Source: JANFXS01 sp022791155 (GTDB lineage: Bacteria > Bacillota > Clostridia > Lachnospirales > Anaerotignaceae). Taken from it: a DNA stretch of 18,081 nucleotides. A program made the position numbers and the translations under genes. Positions within the stretch are counted from its first letter, which is position 1. Every line of letters begins with the position of its first letter. The DNA lies in the NCBI GenBank assembly GCA_949743895.1, contig CATJUX010000067.1:1-18081 (forward strand), written 5' to 3'. The notes beneath the pieces are model-generated. The model had not been told where the DNA came from, did no database searches, and saw nothing but the letters and a program-made list of their open reading frames with translations. Positions 7,066 to 13,352 of this stretch are shown here, piece after piece.

Positions 7066-8184
7066 ATGAAAAAGAAAGTATTGGCAATTGCAATGGCAGC
7101 AGTAATGTGTGCGGCTGTTTTCGCAGGCTGCAGCAATGACAGCTCAAAGAACGATGCACCCCCAGCTGACAACAGCAGCACAAGTCAGCCTGCTGACGGC
7201 AACACAGAAGACAACGATGACAGCAGCGCTGACAATTCAGAAGCCACAGGCGACGCTGAATATGCAATGATCGCTGGAACATCAACTCCTGATGCTCATC
7301 CATATTGCTTAGGCATGAACAAAATTGGCGAACTTGTTAGTGCCAAAACAAACAACGCCGTTACCCTCGACGTTTTTGGAAACTCACAGCTTGGAAGCGA
7401 ACGTGACCTCATTGAGGGACTTCAGCTTGGAACAGTTCACATGACTTGCGTTTCAACAGCTCCTCTTTCTGGATTCACAGACATGTTCCTTGTTTTTGAC
7501 CTTCCTTTCATTTTTGAAACAACAGAAATAGCACGTGCTGTTGTTGACAGTGAAGTTGGTTTGGAAATCCTTCATTCTGTTGAGGAACAAGGTCTTGTTG
7601 GACTTAGCTGGTTTGAAAATGGTTTCAGAAACGTGACAAACAACAAACTTCCAATTGAAAAACCGGAAGACCTTAAAGGAATCAAAATCAGAACAATGGA
7701 AAACCAGATGCACATGGCTGCTTTCTCCGTTATGGGCGCAGACCCTACACCTATGGCCATGGGTGAAGTTTTCACAGCTTTGCAGCAGGGAACAATCGAT
7801 GCTGAGGAAAACCCTGTTCCAATCATTGAAACAAACAAATTTGATGAAGTTCAAAAGTACATCTCAATGACAGGACATCTTTACAGCCCAACTCCTGTGT
7901 TTGTTGCTAAAGACTACTTTGATGCTATGCCAGCTGAATATCAGACAGCTCTTCAGGAAGCTGCTGACGAAGCCGCTGTTTATGAAAGAGAACAGATCGA
8001 CATTCAGACAGAAGAAGGACTTAAAGCTCTTCAGGAAAGAGGCATGGAAGCTAACTTCCCAGAGAAAGCTCCTTTCCAGGCTGCTACAGAATCAATCTAC
8101 ACAGATTATGTTAAAGAAGGCGCTGGATTTGTTTCTCCTGACATCTATGAAAGAGTTAAACAAGTTATTGACGCAAACAAATAA
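7066..8184 (+). CDS. dctP: TRAP transporter solute-binding lipoprotein (DctP family)
   Basis: The extracytoplasmic binding protein of a TRAP transporter, which captures an organic acid and hands it to the DctQM membrane complex. A lipoprotein signal peptide ends in FAGC with lipidated Cys22. A Ser/Asp/Asn-rich tether (23-63) precedes the DctP domain (about 66-372). Three ligand residues known from SiaP-type proteins appear conserved: R188 (NGFRNVTN), R209 (IKIRTM; the carboxylate-binding arginine) and N249 (EENP). The motif MAMGEVFTALQQGTIDAEEN is classic for the family. The ligand is not predictable; a sugar acid or C4-dicarboxylate is likely. AGGAGG (7054-7059) sets the start. Codon use leans to AAC, TTC, ATC and CTT, unlike most neighbours, which fits high expression. 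A terminator follows directly. Confidence 0.95.
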   Translation: MKKKVLAIAMAAVMCAAVFAGCSNDSSKNDAPPADNSSTSQPADGNTEDNDDSSADNSEATGDAEYAMIAGTSTPDAHPYCLGMNKIGELVSAKTNNAVTLDVFGNSQLGSERDLIEGLQLGTVHMTCVSTAPLSGFTDMFLVFDLPFIFETTEIARAVVDSEVGLEILHSVEEQGLVGLSWFENGFRNVTNNKLPIEKPEDLKGIKIRTMENQMHMAAFSVMGADPTPMAMGEVFTALQQGTIDAEENPVPIIETNKFDEVQKYISMTGHLYSPTPVFVAKDYFDAMPAEYQTALQEAADEAAVYEREQIDIQTEEGLKALQERGMEANFPEKAPFQAATESIYTDYVKEGAGFVSPDIYERVKQVIDANK

Positions 8185-8240
8185 TTTTTGAACAAGGTTA
8201 TATGGCAGCATTTTCATTTTGAGTTTTGACAGAATAAATG

Positions 8241-8280
8241 AACTGCCTGGAGGAATTTATTATTCTTCAGGCAGTTTTTT
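8241..8280 (+). terminator. intrinsic terminator between dctP and dctQ
   Basis: AACTGCCTG plus an imperfect extension (8241-8256) pairs with 8262-8276, giving about 15 bp with one G-T pair and a bulge. A T-run runs to 8280. Its place inside the operon suggests that most transcripts stop after dctP, giving more binding protein than membrane subunits. Confidence 0.85.
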
Positions 8281-8295
8281 AGGCATTACATAATG

Positions 8296-8304
8296 TGTTA
8301 TAAT
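8296..8304 (+). promoter_or_regulatory. extended -10 promoter element ahead of dctQM
   Basis: TGTTATAAT is a perfect extended -10 (TG-N-TATAAT) just beyond the dctP terminator. There is no good -35 box; the position falls in the terminator's T-run. It could give the membrane-subunit genes their own transcript. Confidence 0.4.
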
Positions 8305-8337
8305 AGGGATTTATGTTGAGTTTTTAGTTTTTGCAGT

Positions 8338-8450
8338 AGGGAGTTATATGTGGAGGTTTTGCTTTCGCAGAGAAATTATTTATTATTTTTAATAAAAATG
8401 CTTTTCATATTTTAGAGGGAGATATGAAAAACGGTTAGGAGGGGCGTTTT
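8338..8450 (+). other. dctQ leader with two mini-ORFs
   Basis: Two tiny frames with ribosome binding sites precede dctQ. One has 14 codons at 8348-8392 (MWRFCFRREIIYYF, with AGGGAG at 8338-8343). The other has four codons at 8424-8438 (MKNG, with GAGGGAG at 8415-8421), and its TAG runs into the AGGAGG of dctQ. The second could deliver ribosomes to the TTG start of dctQ by termination-reinitiation. Expression is not shown. Confidence 0.3.
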
Positions 8451-8954
8451 TTGAACAGTAAATTAAAAAATTTTTTGAATAATTTTGAGGGATATTGCTG
8501 TATATTCACACTTGCAGCCATGTCTATTATAGTTTTCATTCAGGTTGTTGCAAGGTTCATTCTTAAATCTTCTTTGCCATGGTCGGAGGAGGCTTCCAGA
8601 TACCTTCTTGTTTGGACTGCATTTTTGGGCGGCGCCTATGGTGTTAGACAGGGTGCCCACATTGGTATTGAGGCTTTTGCTATGCTTCTTCCCAAAAAAG
8701 CACAAAAAGTGCTTAATATACTTGTTATGATTGGAAGCATCGTTATATGCGTTGTTATATTTAAATATGGAGCGAGCATAGTTTCGACACAGCTTTCAAA
8801 AGGACAGCTTTCACCAGCTATGCGTGTGCCGATGGGATATATGTATGCTGCTATTCCAGTTGGAATGGTCTTCTTTATTATAAGATATATTCAAAACATA
8901 TATGACGTTATTAGAGATTTCAATAAAGAAGATAAAAAGGAGGTTATTGAATAA
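8451..8954 (+). CDS. dctQ: TRAP transporter small membrane subunit (DctQ)
   Basis: A 167-residue membrane protein with four predicted transmembrane helices (about 14-35, 49-66, 86-106, 128-148), the normal DctQ layout. The family's conserved stretch is visible as WSEEASRYLLVWTAFLGGAY (44-63) and VRQGAHIGIE (65-74). DctQ pairs with DctM in the Na+-driven uptake complex served by the DctP lipoprotein. The start is an uncommon TTG, supported by AGGAGG (8437-8442) eight bases ahead; the nearby upstream ATG opens only a four-codon frame. The stop overlaps the dctM ATG by one base (TAATG), so the two subunits are translationally coupled. Confidence 0.93.
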   Translation: MNSKLKNFLNNFEGYCCIFTLAAMSIIVFIQVVARFILKSSLPWSEEASRYLLVWTAFLGGAYGVRQGAHIGIEAFAMLLPKKAQKVLNILVMIGSIVICVVIFKYGASIVSTQLSKGQLSPAMRVPMGYMYAAIPVGMVFFIIRYIQNIYDVIRDFNKEDKKEVIE

Positions 8955-10240
8955 TGGCTACCTACTTATTTGTTACCTTCGCTGTTACAGCCATTTTAGG
9001 CTTCCCGATCTGGGCGGTCTTGGCCGCATCATGTTTTGTGGCGCTTACATTGGGAAGTTCCACACCTCTTATCGTTGTTGTTCAAAGGCTTTTCACAGCT
9101 GTTGACTCATTTCCAATTCTTGCTGTCCCGCTTTTCATGATTGCCGGAAACCTTATGGAAACAGGTGGCATTTCAAGAAGGCTCATAAACTTCTGTGATT
9201 CTCTTCTTGGAAGTTTGACAGGCGGTCTTGCCATGGTTGGCGTTTTGACATGTATGTTCTTTGCCGCTATTTCAGGCTCCGGCCCGGCAACTGTTGCCGC
9301 CATCGGCGGTATCCTTATTCCGGCCATGGAAGAAGCCGGATATGACAAGGCTTTCTCAGCCGCTGTTATGGCTGTTTCAGGAGCTATCGGCGTTATCATT
9401 CCTCCTTCAATACCTATGGTTAACTTTGGTGTTGTTGGTTCGGTTTCAATTTCAACATTGTTTGCTGCCGGCTTTGGCCCTGGTATACTTGTAGGTCTTG
9501 CGCTTATGGTTGTTTGCTATGTAACAGCCAAAAAACATGGCTATGGAAAAGCAAATGCCACAAAGTTCTCTGTAGCTAATGTTGGAAAGAGATTTATTGA
9601 AGCTTTCTGGGCTCTTTTGATGCCTGTTATAATCCTTGGCGGTATCTACGGCGGCGTTTTCACACCGACAGAGGCAGCTGCTGTGTCTGTTGTTTATGGC
9701 TTTGTTGTTGGTCTTGTGATCTACAGAGAAATGGACATCAAAAAGATACCTAAGCTTTTCATGGATGCTGGAAAGAGCACAGCCATGGTTATGATGATCA
9801 TTGCAACTGCTGCTGGTTTTGGCTGGATTCTTACATCTGAAAGAATTCCAGACGTTATCGCTGCTGCCATGATCTCTCTTTCAAACAGCAAAATTGTCAT
9901 TCTTCTTCTTATCAACATTCTTTTGCTTATTGTTGGATGTCTTATGGAAACTACGGCTGCCATCATCATTCTTACACCGATTTTCCTTCCAATCGTTACA
10001 CAGCTTGGTGTCAACCCTGTTCACTTTGGTATTATCATGGTTGTTAACCTTGCGATTGGTATGTCCACACCGCCATTGGGCGTCAACCTTTTTGTTGCCT
10101 GTGGAATTGCAAAAGTTTCTGTTGAACAGATTACAAAAGCGGTTATATGGCTGCTCATTGCAAACATAATTGCGTTGATGCTTGTCACATATATCGAGCC
10201 GATTTCAATGTTCATTCCAAAACTCATGGGAATCGCTTAA
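8954..10240 (+). CDS. dctM: TRAP transporter large permease subunit (DctM)
   Basis: A 428-residue polytopic protein with about 12 hydrophobic helices, the translocating subunit of the TRAP complex. Family features include GLAMVGVLTCMFFAAISGSG (about 95-114), the hairpin-forming VIIPPSIPMV, GGVFTPTEAAAV (about 235-246), and near the C-terminus MSTPPLGVNLFVACGIA. The polar Gly/Ser/Pro-rich re-entrant segments correspond to the Na+ and substrate sites in known TRAP structures. AGGAGG sits at 8938-8943 inside the end of dctQ. Length and motifs are normal for the family. A perfect hairpin follows, closing the operon. Confidence 0.95.
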   Translation: MATYLFVTFAVTAILGFPIWAVLAASCFVALTLGSSTPLIVVVQRLFTAVDSFPILAVPLFMIAGNLMETGGISRRLINFCDSLLGSLTGGLAMVGVLTCMFFAAISGSGPATVAAIGGILIPAMEEAGYDKAFSAAVMAVSGAIGVIIPPSIPMVNFGVVGSVSISTLFAAGFGPGILVGLALMVVCYVTAKKHGYGKANATKFSVANVGKRFIEAFWALLMPVIILGGIYGGVFTPTEAAAVSVVYGFVVGLVIYREMDIKKIPKLFMDAGKSTAMVMMIIATAAGFGWILTSERIPDVIAAAMISLSNSKIVILLLINILLLIVGCLMETTAAIIILTPIFLPIVTQLGVNPVHFGIIMVVNLAIGMSTPPLGVNLFVACGIAKVSVEQITKAVIWLLIANIIALMLVTYIEPISMFIPKLMGIA

Positions 10241-10263
10241 ACAAATTAAAACACGTGTTTATC

Positions 10264-10301
10264 AAAGGCTGTCTCAAATTTTGCTGTTTGAGACAGCCTT
10301 T
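10264..10301 (+). terminator. terminator hairpin after dctM
   Basis: A perfect 15-bp inverted repeat, AAAGGCTGTCTCAAA with its complement, around an 8-base loop. The U-tract is poor (TTTAGAATTTTA), but the stem is very strong. It likely ends the TRAP operon. Confidence 0.8.
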
Positions 10302-10341
10302 AGAATTTTATTGCTTTTGTTACAGATTTTTAACTTTTTTA

Positions 10342-10350
10342 TGATATAAT
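10342..10350 (+). promoter_or_regulatory. extended -10 promoter for the lipoprotein-tadA unit
   Basis: TGATATAAT is an extended -10 with consensus TATAAT and no clear -35. Transcription would begin near 10357. This leaves almost no leader for the ATG at 10361 but a normal one for the ATG at 10382. Confidence 0.45.
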
Positions 10351-10381
10351 TATAAAAAACATGGAAAAGGAACGTGCTATT

Positions 10382-11716
10382 ATGAGAAAATTCATAATAT
10401 TGTTGTTTTCTGTATTCATTCTTTCGGGGTGTTCAGACAATTCTGCTCCAGTTGAACATGAAAGGCTTGTTTTGACGTTGGAACAACAGGAAAGCTATAA
10501 AAATGAAATAGACGAATTTTTGAAAAACTACTATTGGTATTATGACGAAAATAGTTTTGCCTATTTCGAAAGCGTTGTGCCTTCAAAAAATGACGGCACG
10601 GAAAGCATTTTCGAGGCTGTCAAAGAAAGCGGCTATGAGCTTGAAAACTACAGCGGAAAGAATGCTGTTTTATATACAGTCAATTTGATGCACTTCAATG
10701 GAAACAAGGCTGGCGCTGCATATTTCTATTTTGTTTCTGAAGAACTTGCGGGCATGTATTATTCTGCTGAAGACAACCCAAGCAGTGCTTTTGGGTTTGG
10801 AACAAGAAACGTTTTTGCGAAAGGCACGGCTTTTGCACATTATGAAACAGAAGCTCCCGAAATGGAATATAAAAATTTCTATTCAAGAGTGCTTCCAAAT
10901 GGTTTTATGTCTGAGGGAACAAACAGGCAGGGAGACAAGATTTATTTGGATGTTTCTGACGGAACACTTTCGGTTTATAGATTTAGGAACAATGCTTTTT
11001 CATTGATACGAATGACATCATTTCCGGCGTATGCGGGCATGAAAGCATTTAGCGCAACTTTCTATGATGGCGGCAAAATTGCCGTTATGCTTGGAACTCC
11101 TGTTGAAAATGAAACTGAGGGAAGTGCCGAGCGGATTATTTCTGAAAAAGTGGTTTTTCTTGATGAAAACTATAATATAACAAAAGATGAAATTGTGCTG
11201 ACAAAGGATACATATTCATGCATTGCTTCTGTTGATGAGGGGCTTTTGCTTTTCGGCGGTTCTAAAGGAGAAATATATACAAACGATGCTGAGGGCTGGA
11301 AAAGTGAATCAAGCTATAATATAAGCGTTCAGGCAACGGCGTTCAAGATTTCAGACTTAGATGGTGACGGAAATGCTGAATACATATTGACTGACGGCAA
11401 GGATTTGTTTATATATAGAAAAAATGGTTATAACATGAATTGCATATGGCGCACAAATATATCTGTGGACAGCTTCTATGGATATATTTACACAGGCGAC
11501 ACGAATGGTGATGGCGCTGAGGAAATATATATCGCAGACAACACAGGAACGGCCATAAGATATGTGATTTCACAAAATGGCCTTGTGTCACACAATGAAG
11601 ACATTTTATATGGCGATATGTTCTATGTGAGCGATTATAATGGCGATGGAAAAAGCGATTATATCAAAAGTGTTGGCGCCGAGAATCCTGAAAAGAAGCT
11701 TTTCATTGCACAATAG
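10382..11716 (+). CDS. lipoprotein with C-terminal VCBS/FG-GAP-like repeats
   Basis: A secreted, membrane-anchored protein of 444 residues with unknown function. The signal peptide ends in a lipobox, FILSGC, lipidated at Cys17. The body (about 30-300) is not recognised. The last 120 residues carry three repeats with calcium-binding loops: DLDGDG (325-330), DTNGDG (373-378) and DYNGDG (418-423), each followed by a short hydrophobic strand. This is typical of FG-GAP/VCBS-like beta-propeller blades, and three copies would be only part of a propeller unless the central region adds degenerate blades. The start at 10382 puts an AAGGA site ten bases upstream; the ATG at 10361 lacks a site. It lies 11 bases before tadA, so probably shares a transcript, with no obvious functional link. 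Confidence 0.8.
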   Translation: MRKFIILLFSVFILSGCSDNSAPVEHERLVLTLEQQESYKNEIDEFLKNYYWYYDENSFAYFESVVPSKNDGTESIFEAVKESGYELENYSGKNAVLYTVNLMHFNGNKAGAAYFYFVSEELAGMYYSAEDNPSSAFGFGTRNVFAKGTAFAHYETEAPEMEYKNFYSRVLPNGFMSEGTNRQGDKIYLDVSDGTLSVYRFRNNAFSLIRMTSFPAYAGMKAFSATFYDGGKIAVMLGTPVENETEGSAERIISEKVVFLDENYNITKDEIVLTKDTYSCIASVDEGLLLFGGSKGEIYTNDAEGWKSESSYNISVQATAFKISDLDGDGNAEYILTDGKDLFIYRKNGYNMNCIWRTNISVDSFYGYIYTGDTNGDGAEEIYIADNTGTAIRYVISQNGLVSHNEDILYGDMFYVSDYNGDGKSDYIKSVGAENPEKKLFIAQ

Positions 11717-11727
11717 GGGAGAACTTT

Positions 11728-12207
11728 ATGGAACATGAAATGTATATGGCAAAAGCGCTTGAGGAAGCTAAAAGGGCATTCGAAATGGATGAAGTGCCGA
11801 TTGGGGCAGTCATTGTTTATGACGGAAAAATAATTGGGCGCGGATGCAACAGGCGAAACAGCGACAAAAATCCATTGAGCCATGCCGAAATTATTGCCAT
11901 ATATGAAGCGGCAAAATATATGAACGACTGGCGCATTGAGGATTGCACTTTGTATGTGACGGTTGAGCCATGCCCAATGTGCGCAGGGGCAATTGTTCAA
12001 GCAAGGATCCCAAAAGTTGTTTTTGGAACTGAAAATCCAAAGGCTGGCTGCTGTGGTTCTGTTTTGAATTTGCTTCAGCAAGAAAAGCTGAACCATAGAG
12101 CAGAAATTGTTTCAGGCGTCATGAAAAATGAATGCCGTGACATAATGAGAGAGTTTTTCAAGAGATTCAGAAAAAATGACTTGAAAGGAACAGAATTGAG
12201 TGAGTGA
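11728..12207 (+). CDS. tadA: tRNA-specific adenosine deaminase TadA
   Basis: A zinc-dependent deaminase that converts A34 of tRNA-Arg(ACG) to inosine so that one tRNA reads CGU, CGC and CGA codons. The 159-residue protein has the catalytic HAE (52-54; H52 binds zinc, E54 is the proton shuttle) and PCPMC (81-85; C82 and C85 bind zinc). It also has the TadA-typical tail FGTENPKAGCCGS and MREFFKRFR. A GGGGAG ribosome binding site lies just before the ATG. Its 3' end overlaps the hypoxanthine-DNA glycosylase gene by eight bases. tadA upstream of the SRP RNA and dnaX is the arrangement also found in B. subtilis (yaaJ), which supports orthology. Confidence 0.96.
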   Translation: MEHEMYMAKALEEAKRAFEMDEVPIGAVIVYDGKIIGRGCNRRNSDKNPLSHAEIIAIYEAAKYMNDWRIEDCTLYVTVEPCPMCAGAIVQARIPKVVFGTENPKAGCCGSVLNLLQQEKLNHRAEIVSGVMKNECRDIMREFFKRFRKNDLKGTELSE

Positions 12208-12718
12208 CATTGGAAAAAGAAATGAATATACAAGAGTTGTTCACACAATAGCTCCTGTGTTCAATGAAGATTCAAAAATTCTTGTGCTTGGCTCATTGCC
12301 GTCAGTTAAATCAAGGGAAGGACAGTTTTTCTATCATCACAAGCAAAACCGTTTTTGGAAAGTGATTGCTGCTGTGACAAATTGTGACGAGCCAAAAACA
12401 ATTGATGACAAAAAAGACATGCTGTTGAAAAATGGAATTGCATTGTGGGATGTTATATCACAATGTGACATAATAAGCTCGAGTGACGCAACAATCAAAA
12501 ATGTCACGGCAAATGATTTGTCACTGATTTTGAGCGTTTCAAAGATAGAAAAGGTTTTTGTTAATGGCGGAACGGCTTTCAGGCTGTATGAAAAATATTG
12601 CAAAAACGAAAGTGCAAAGGGCATGGAAGCAGTGAAACTTCCTTCAACGAGTGCAGCCAATGCTTCATATTCTTTGGAAAGGCTGATTGAAGCATGGAAG
12701 GTAATATATTCTGAATAG
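12200..12718 (+). CDS. hypoxanthine-DNA glycosylase (uracil-DNA glycosylase family 6)
   Basis: A 172-residue member of the UDG superfamily, of the kind called DNA-deoxyinosine glycosylase (HDG, family 6). It would excise hypoxanthine, the product of adenine deamination, from DNA. Motifs: GSLPS (31-35; the active-site loop), the long conserved FYHHKQNRFW (44-53), VFVNGGTAFRLY (119-130) and LPSTSAAN (147-154; the late UDG motif). The GTG start overlaps the tadA stop and has AAGGA about ten bases upstream, so translation is probably coupled to tadA. Family 6 relatives of this size start with nearly the same R/K-V-x-H block that begins here at residue 12. No terminator hairpin is obvious after the stop. 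Confidence 0.88.
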   Translation: MSDIGKRNEYTRVVHTIAPVFNEDSKILVLGSLPSVKSREGQFFYHHKQNRFWKVIAAVTNCDEPKTIDDKKDMLLKNGIALWDVISQCDIISSSDATIKNVTANDLSLILSVSKIEKVFVNGGTAFRLYEKYCKNESAKGMEAVKLPSTSAANASYSLERLIEAWKVIYSE

Positions 12719-12949
12719 AAAAATTATATATTTCGGACATGAATTTGCCATGCTTTTGTGACAATGTTTTGAAATGGAGCATGGTTGCCGCCTCAAGCCA
12801 ATTGTTTTGATCACAAAGTGAATGCGCATAGTTTGAAAAAAATGACAAATGAAGCTTAATGAAGACAATTTTTAATTTTGTGAAACAATGTCGCAAACAA
12901 TTTTGAGCTGTTTTGACGATTAAGCTGGAATTTTGGTCATTGCAGACTG

Positions 12950-12978
12950 TTGACATTGGACTGTAAAAAATGTATAAT
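12950..12978 (+). promoter_or_regulatory. consensus sigma-A promoter for the SRP RNA gene
   Basis: TTGACA (12950-12955), exactly 17 bases, then TATAAT (12973-12978): a perfect consensus match and the strongest promoter in the window. Transcription would start near 12985, giving a 5' extension of about 29 bases before the mature RNA, as for the B. subtilis scRNA precursor, which is trimmed by RNase III. The roughly 230 bases between the glycosylase stop and this promoter show only weak inverted repeats and no gene. Confidence 0.9.
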
Positions 12979-13013
12979 GGTTTAACATTGATTTATTAAA
13001 CAGCCATAAAATT

Positions 13014-13281
13014 TCCGTGCTAGCCGGGGAAGTAGCGGCGCCCTGCACCCACAAACCGCTATAGTGGGGGTGATGTCTGCTCCAGGCTCCAATTTTTTAG
13101 GGCCTGCCCTTTGAAGAGAGTGATGACAACTGAGTCTTGTGCAACAGGAACTTATGAACCGTGTCAGATCCGGAAGGAAGCAGCACTAAGTAACCACTTC
13201 TGTGTGCCGCAAGGCAGCTTGGTTCGAGCTAAGGACAAAGGTTAACGCCTAGGGAAGAAGTGTCAAAAGCAGGCGCACGGA
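13014..13281 (+). ncRNA. ffs: signal recognition particle RNA, large bacterial type (4.5S/scRNA)
   Basis: The RNA core of the signal recognition particle, which binds Ffh and targets nascent membrane and secreted proteins. The invariant S-domain (helix 8) sequence is present at 13161-13190, with GTCAGATCCGGAAGGAAGCA and its GGAA tetraloop. The 5' region GCCGGGGAAGTAGCGG and CCCTGCACCC fits the Alu domain of the long Firmicute form. The ends pair: TCCGTGC (13014-13020) with GCACGGA (13275-13281). The length, about 268 bases, is close to the 271-base B. subtilis RNA. End points are inferred from the terminal helix and are accurate to a few bases. Being next to dnaX is the usual Firmicute context. 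Confidence 0.95.
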
Positions 13282-13300
13282 TTTATAATATTGAAAGCGG

Positions 13301-13332
13301 GCGCACAGAAAACAAAAACTGTGCGCTTTTTT
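13301..13332 (+). terminator. intrinsic terminator after the SRP RNA
   Basis: GCGCACAG (13301-13308) pairs with CTGTGCGC (13319-13326) over a 10-base A-rich loop, followed by six T residues. dnaX begins only 20 bases later. Either some transcripts read through into dnaX, or a weak promoter inside this stretch (TATAAT at 13284-13289) serves it. Confidence 0.9.
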
Positions 13333-13352
13333 ATAGCATTTGGGGTGTTGAT

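Noticed and set aside
12753..12818. Long-range inverted repeat CTTTTGTGA / TCACAAAG
   Set aside because: The arms are short and imperfect around a loop of about 50 bases, within what chance would give in AT-rich DNA.
13260..13352. N-terminal extension of dnaX from TTG at 13260
   Set aside because: This stretch is the 3' end of the SRP RNA and its terminator; the family's normal N-terminus begins at 13353.
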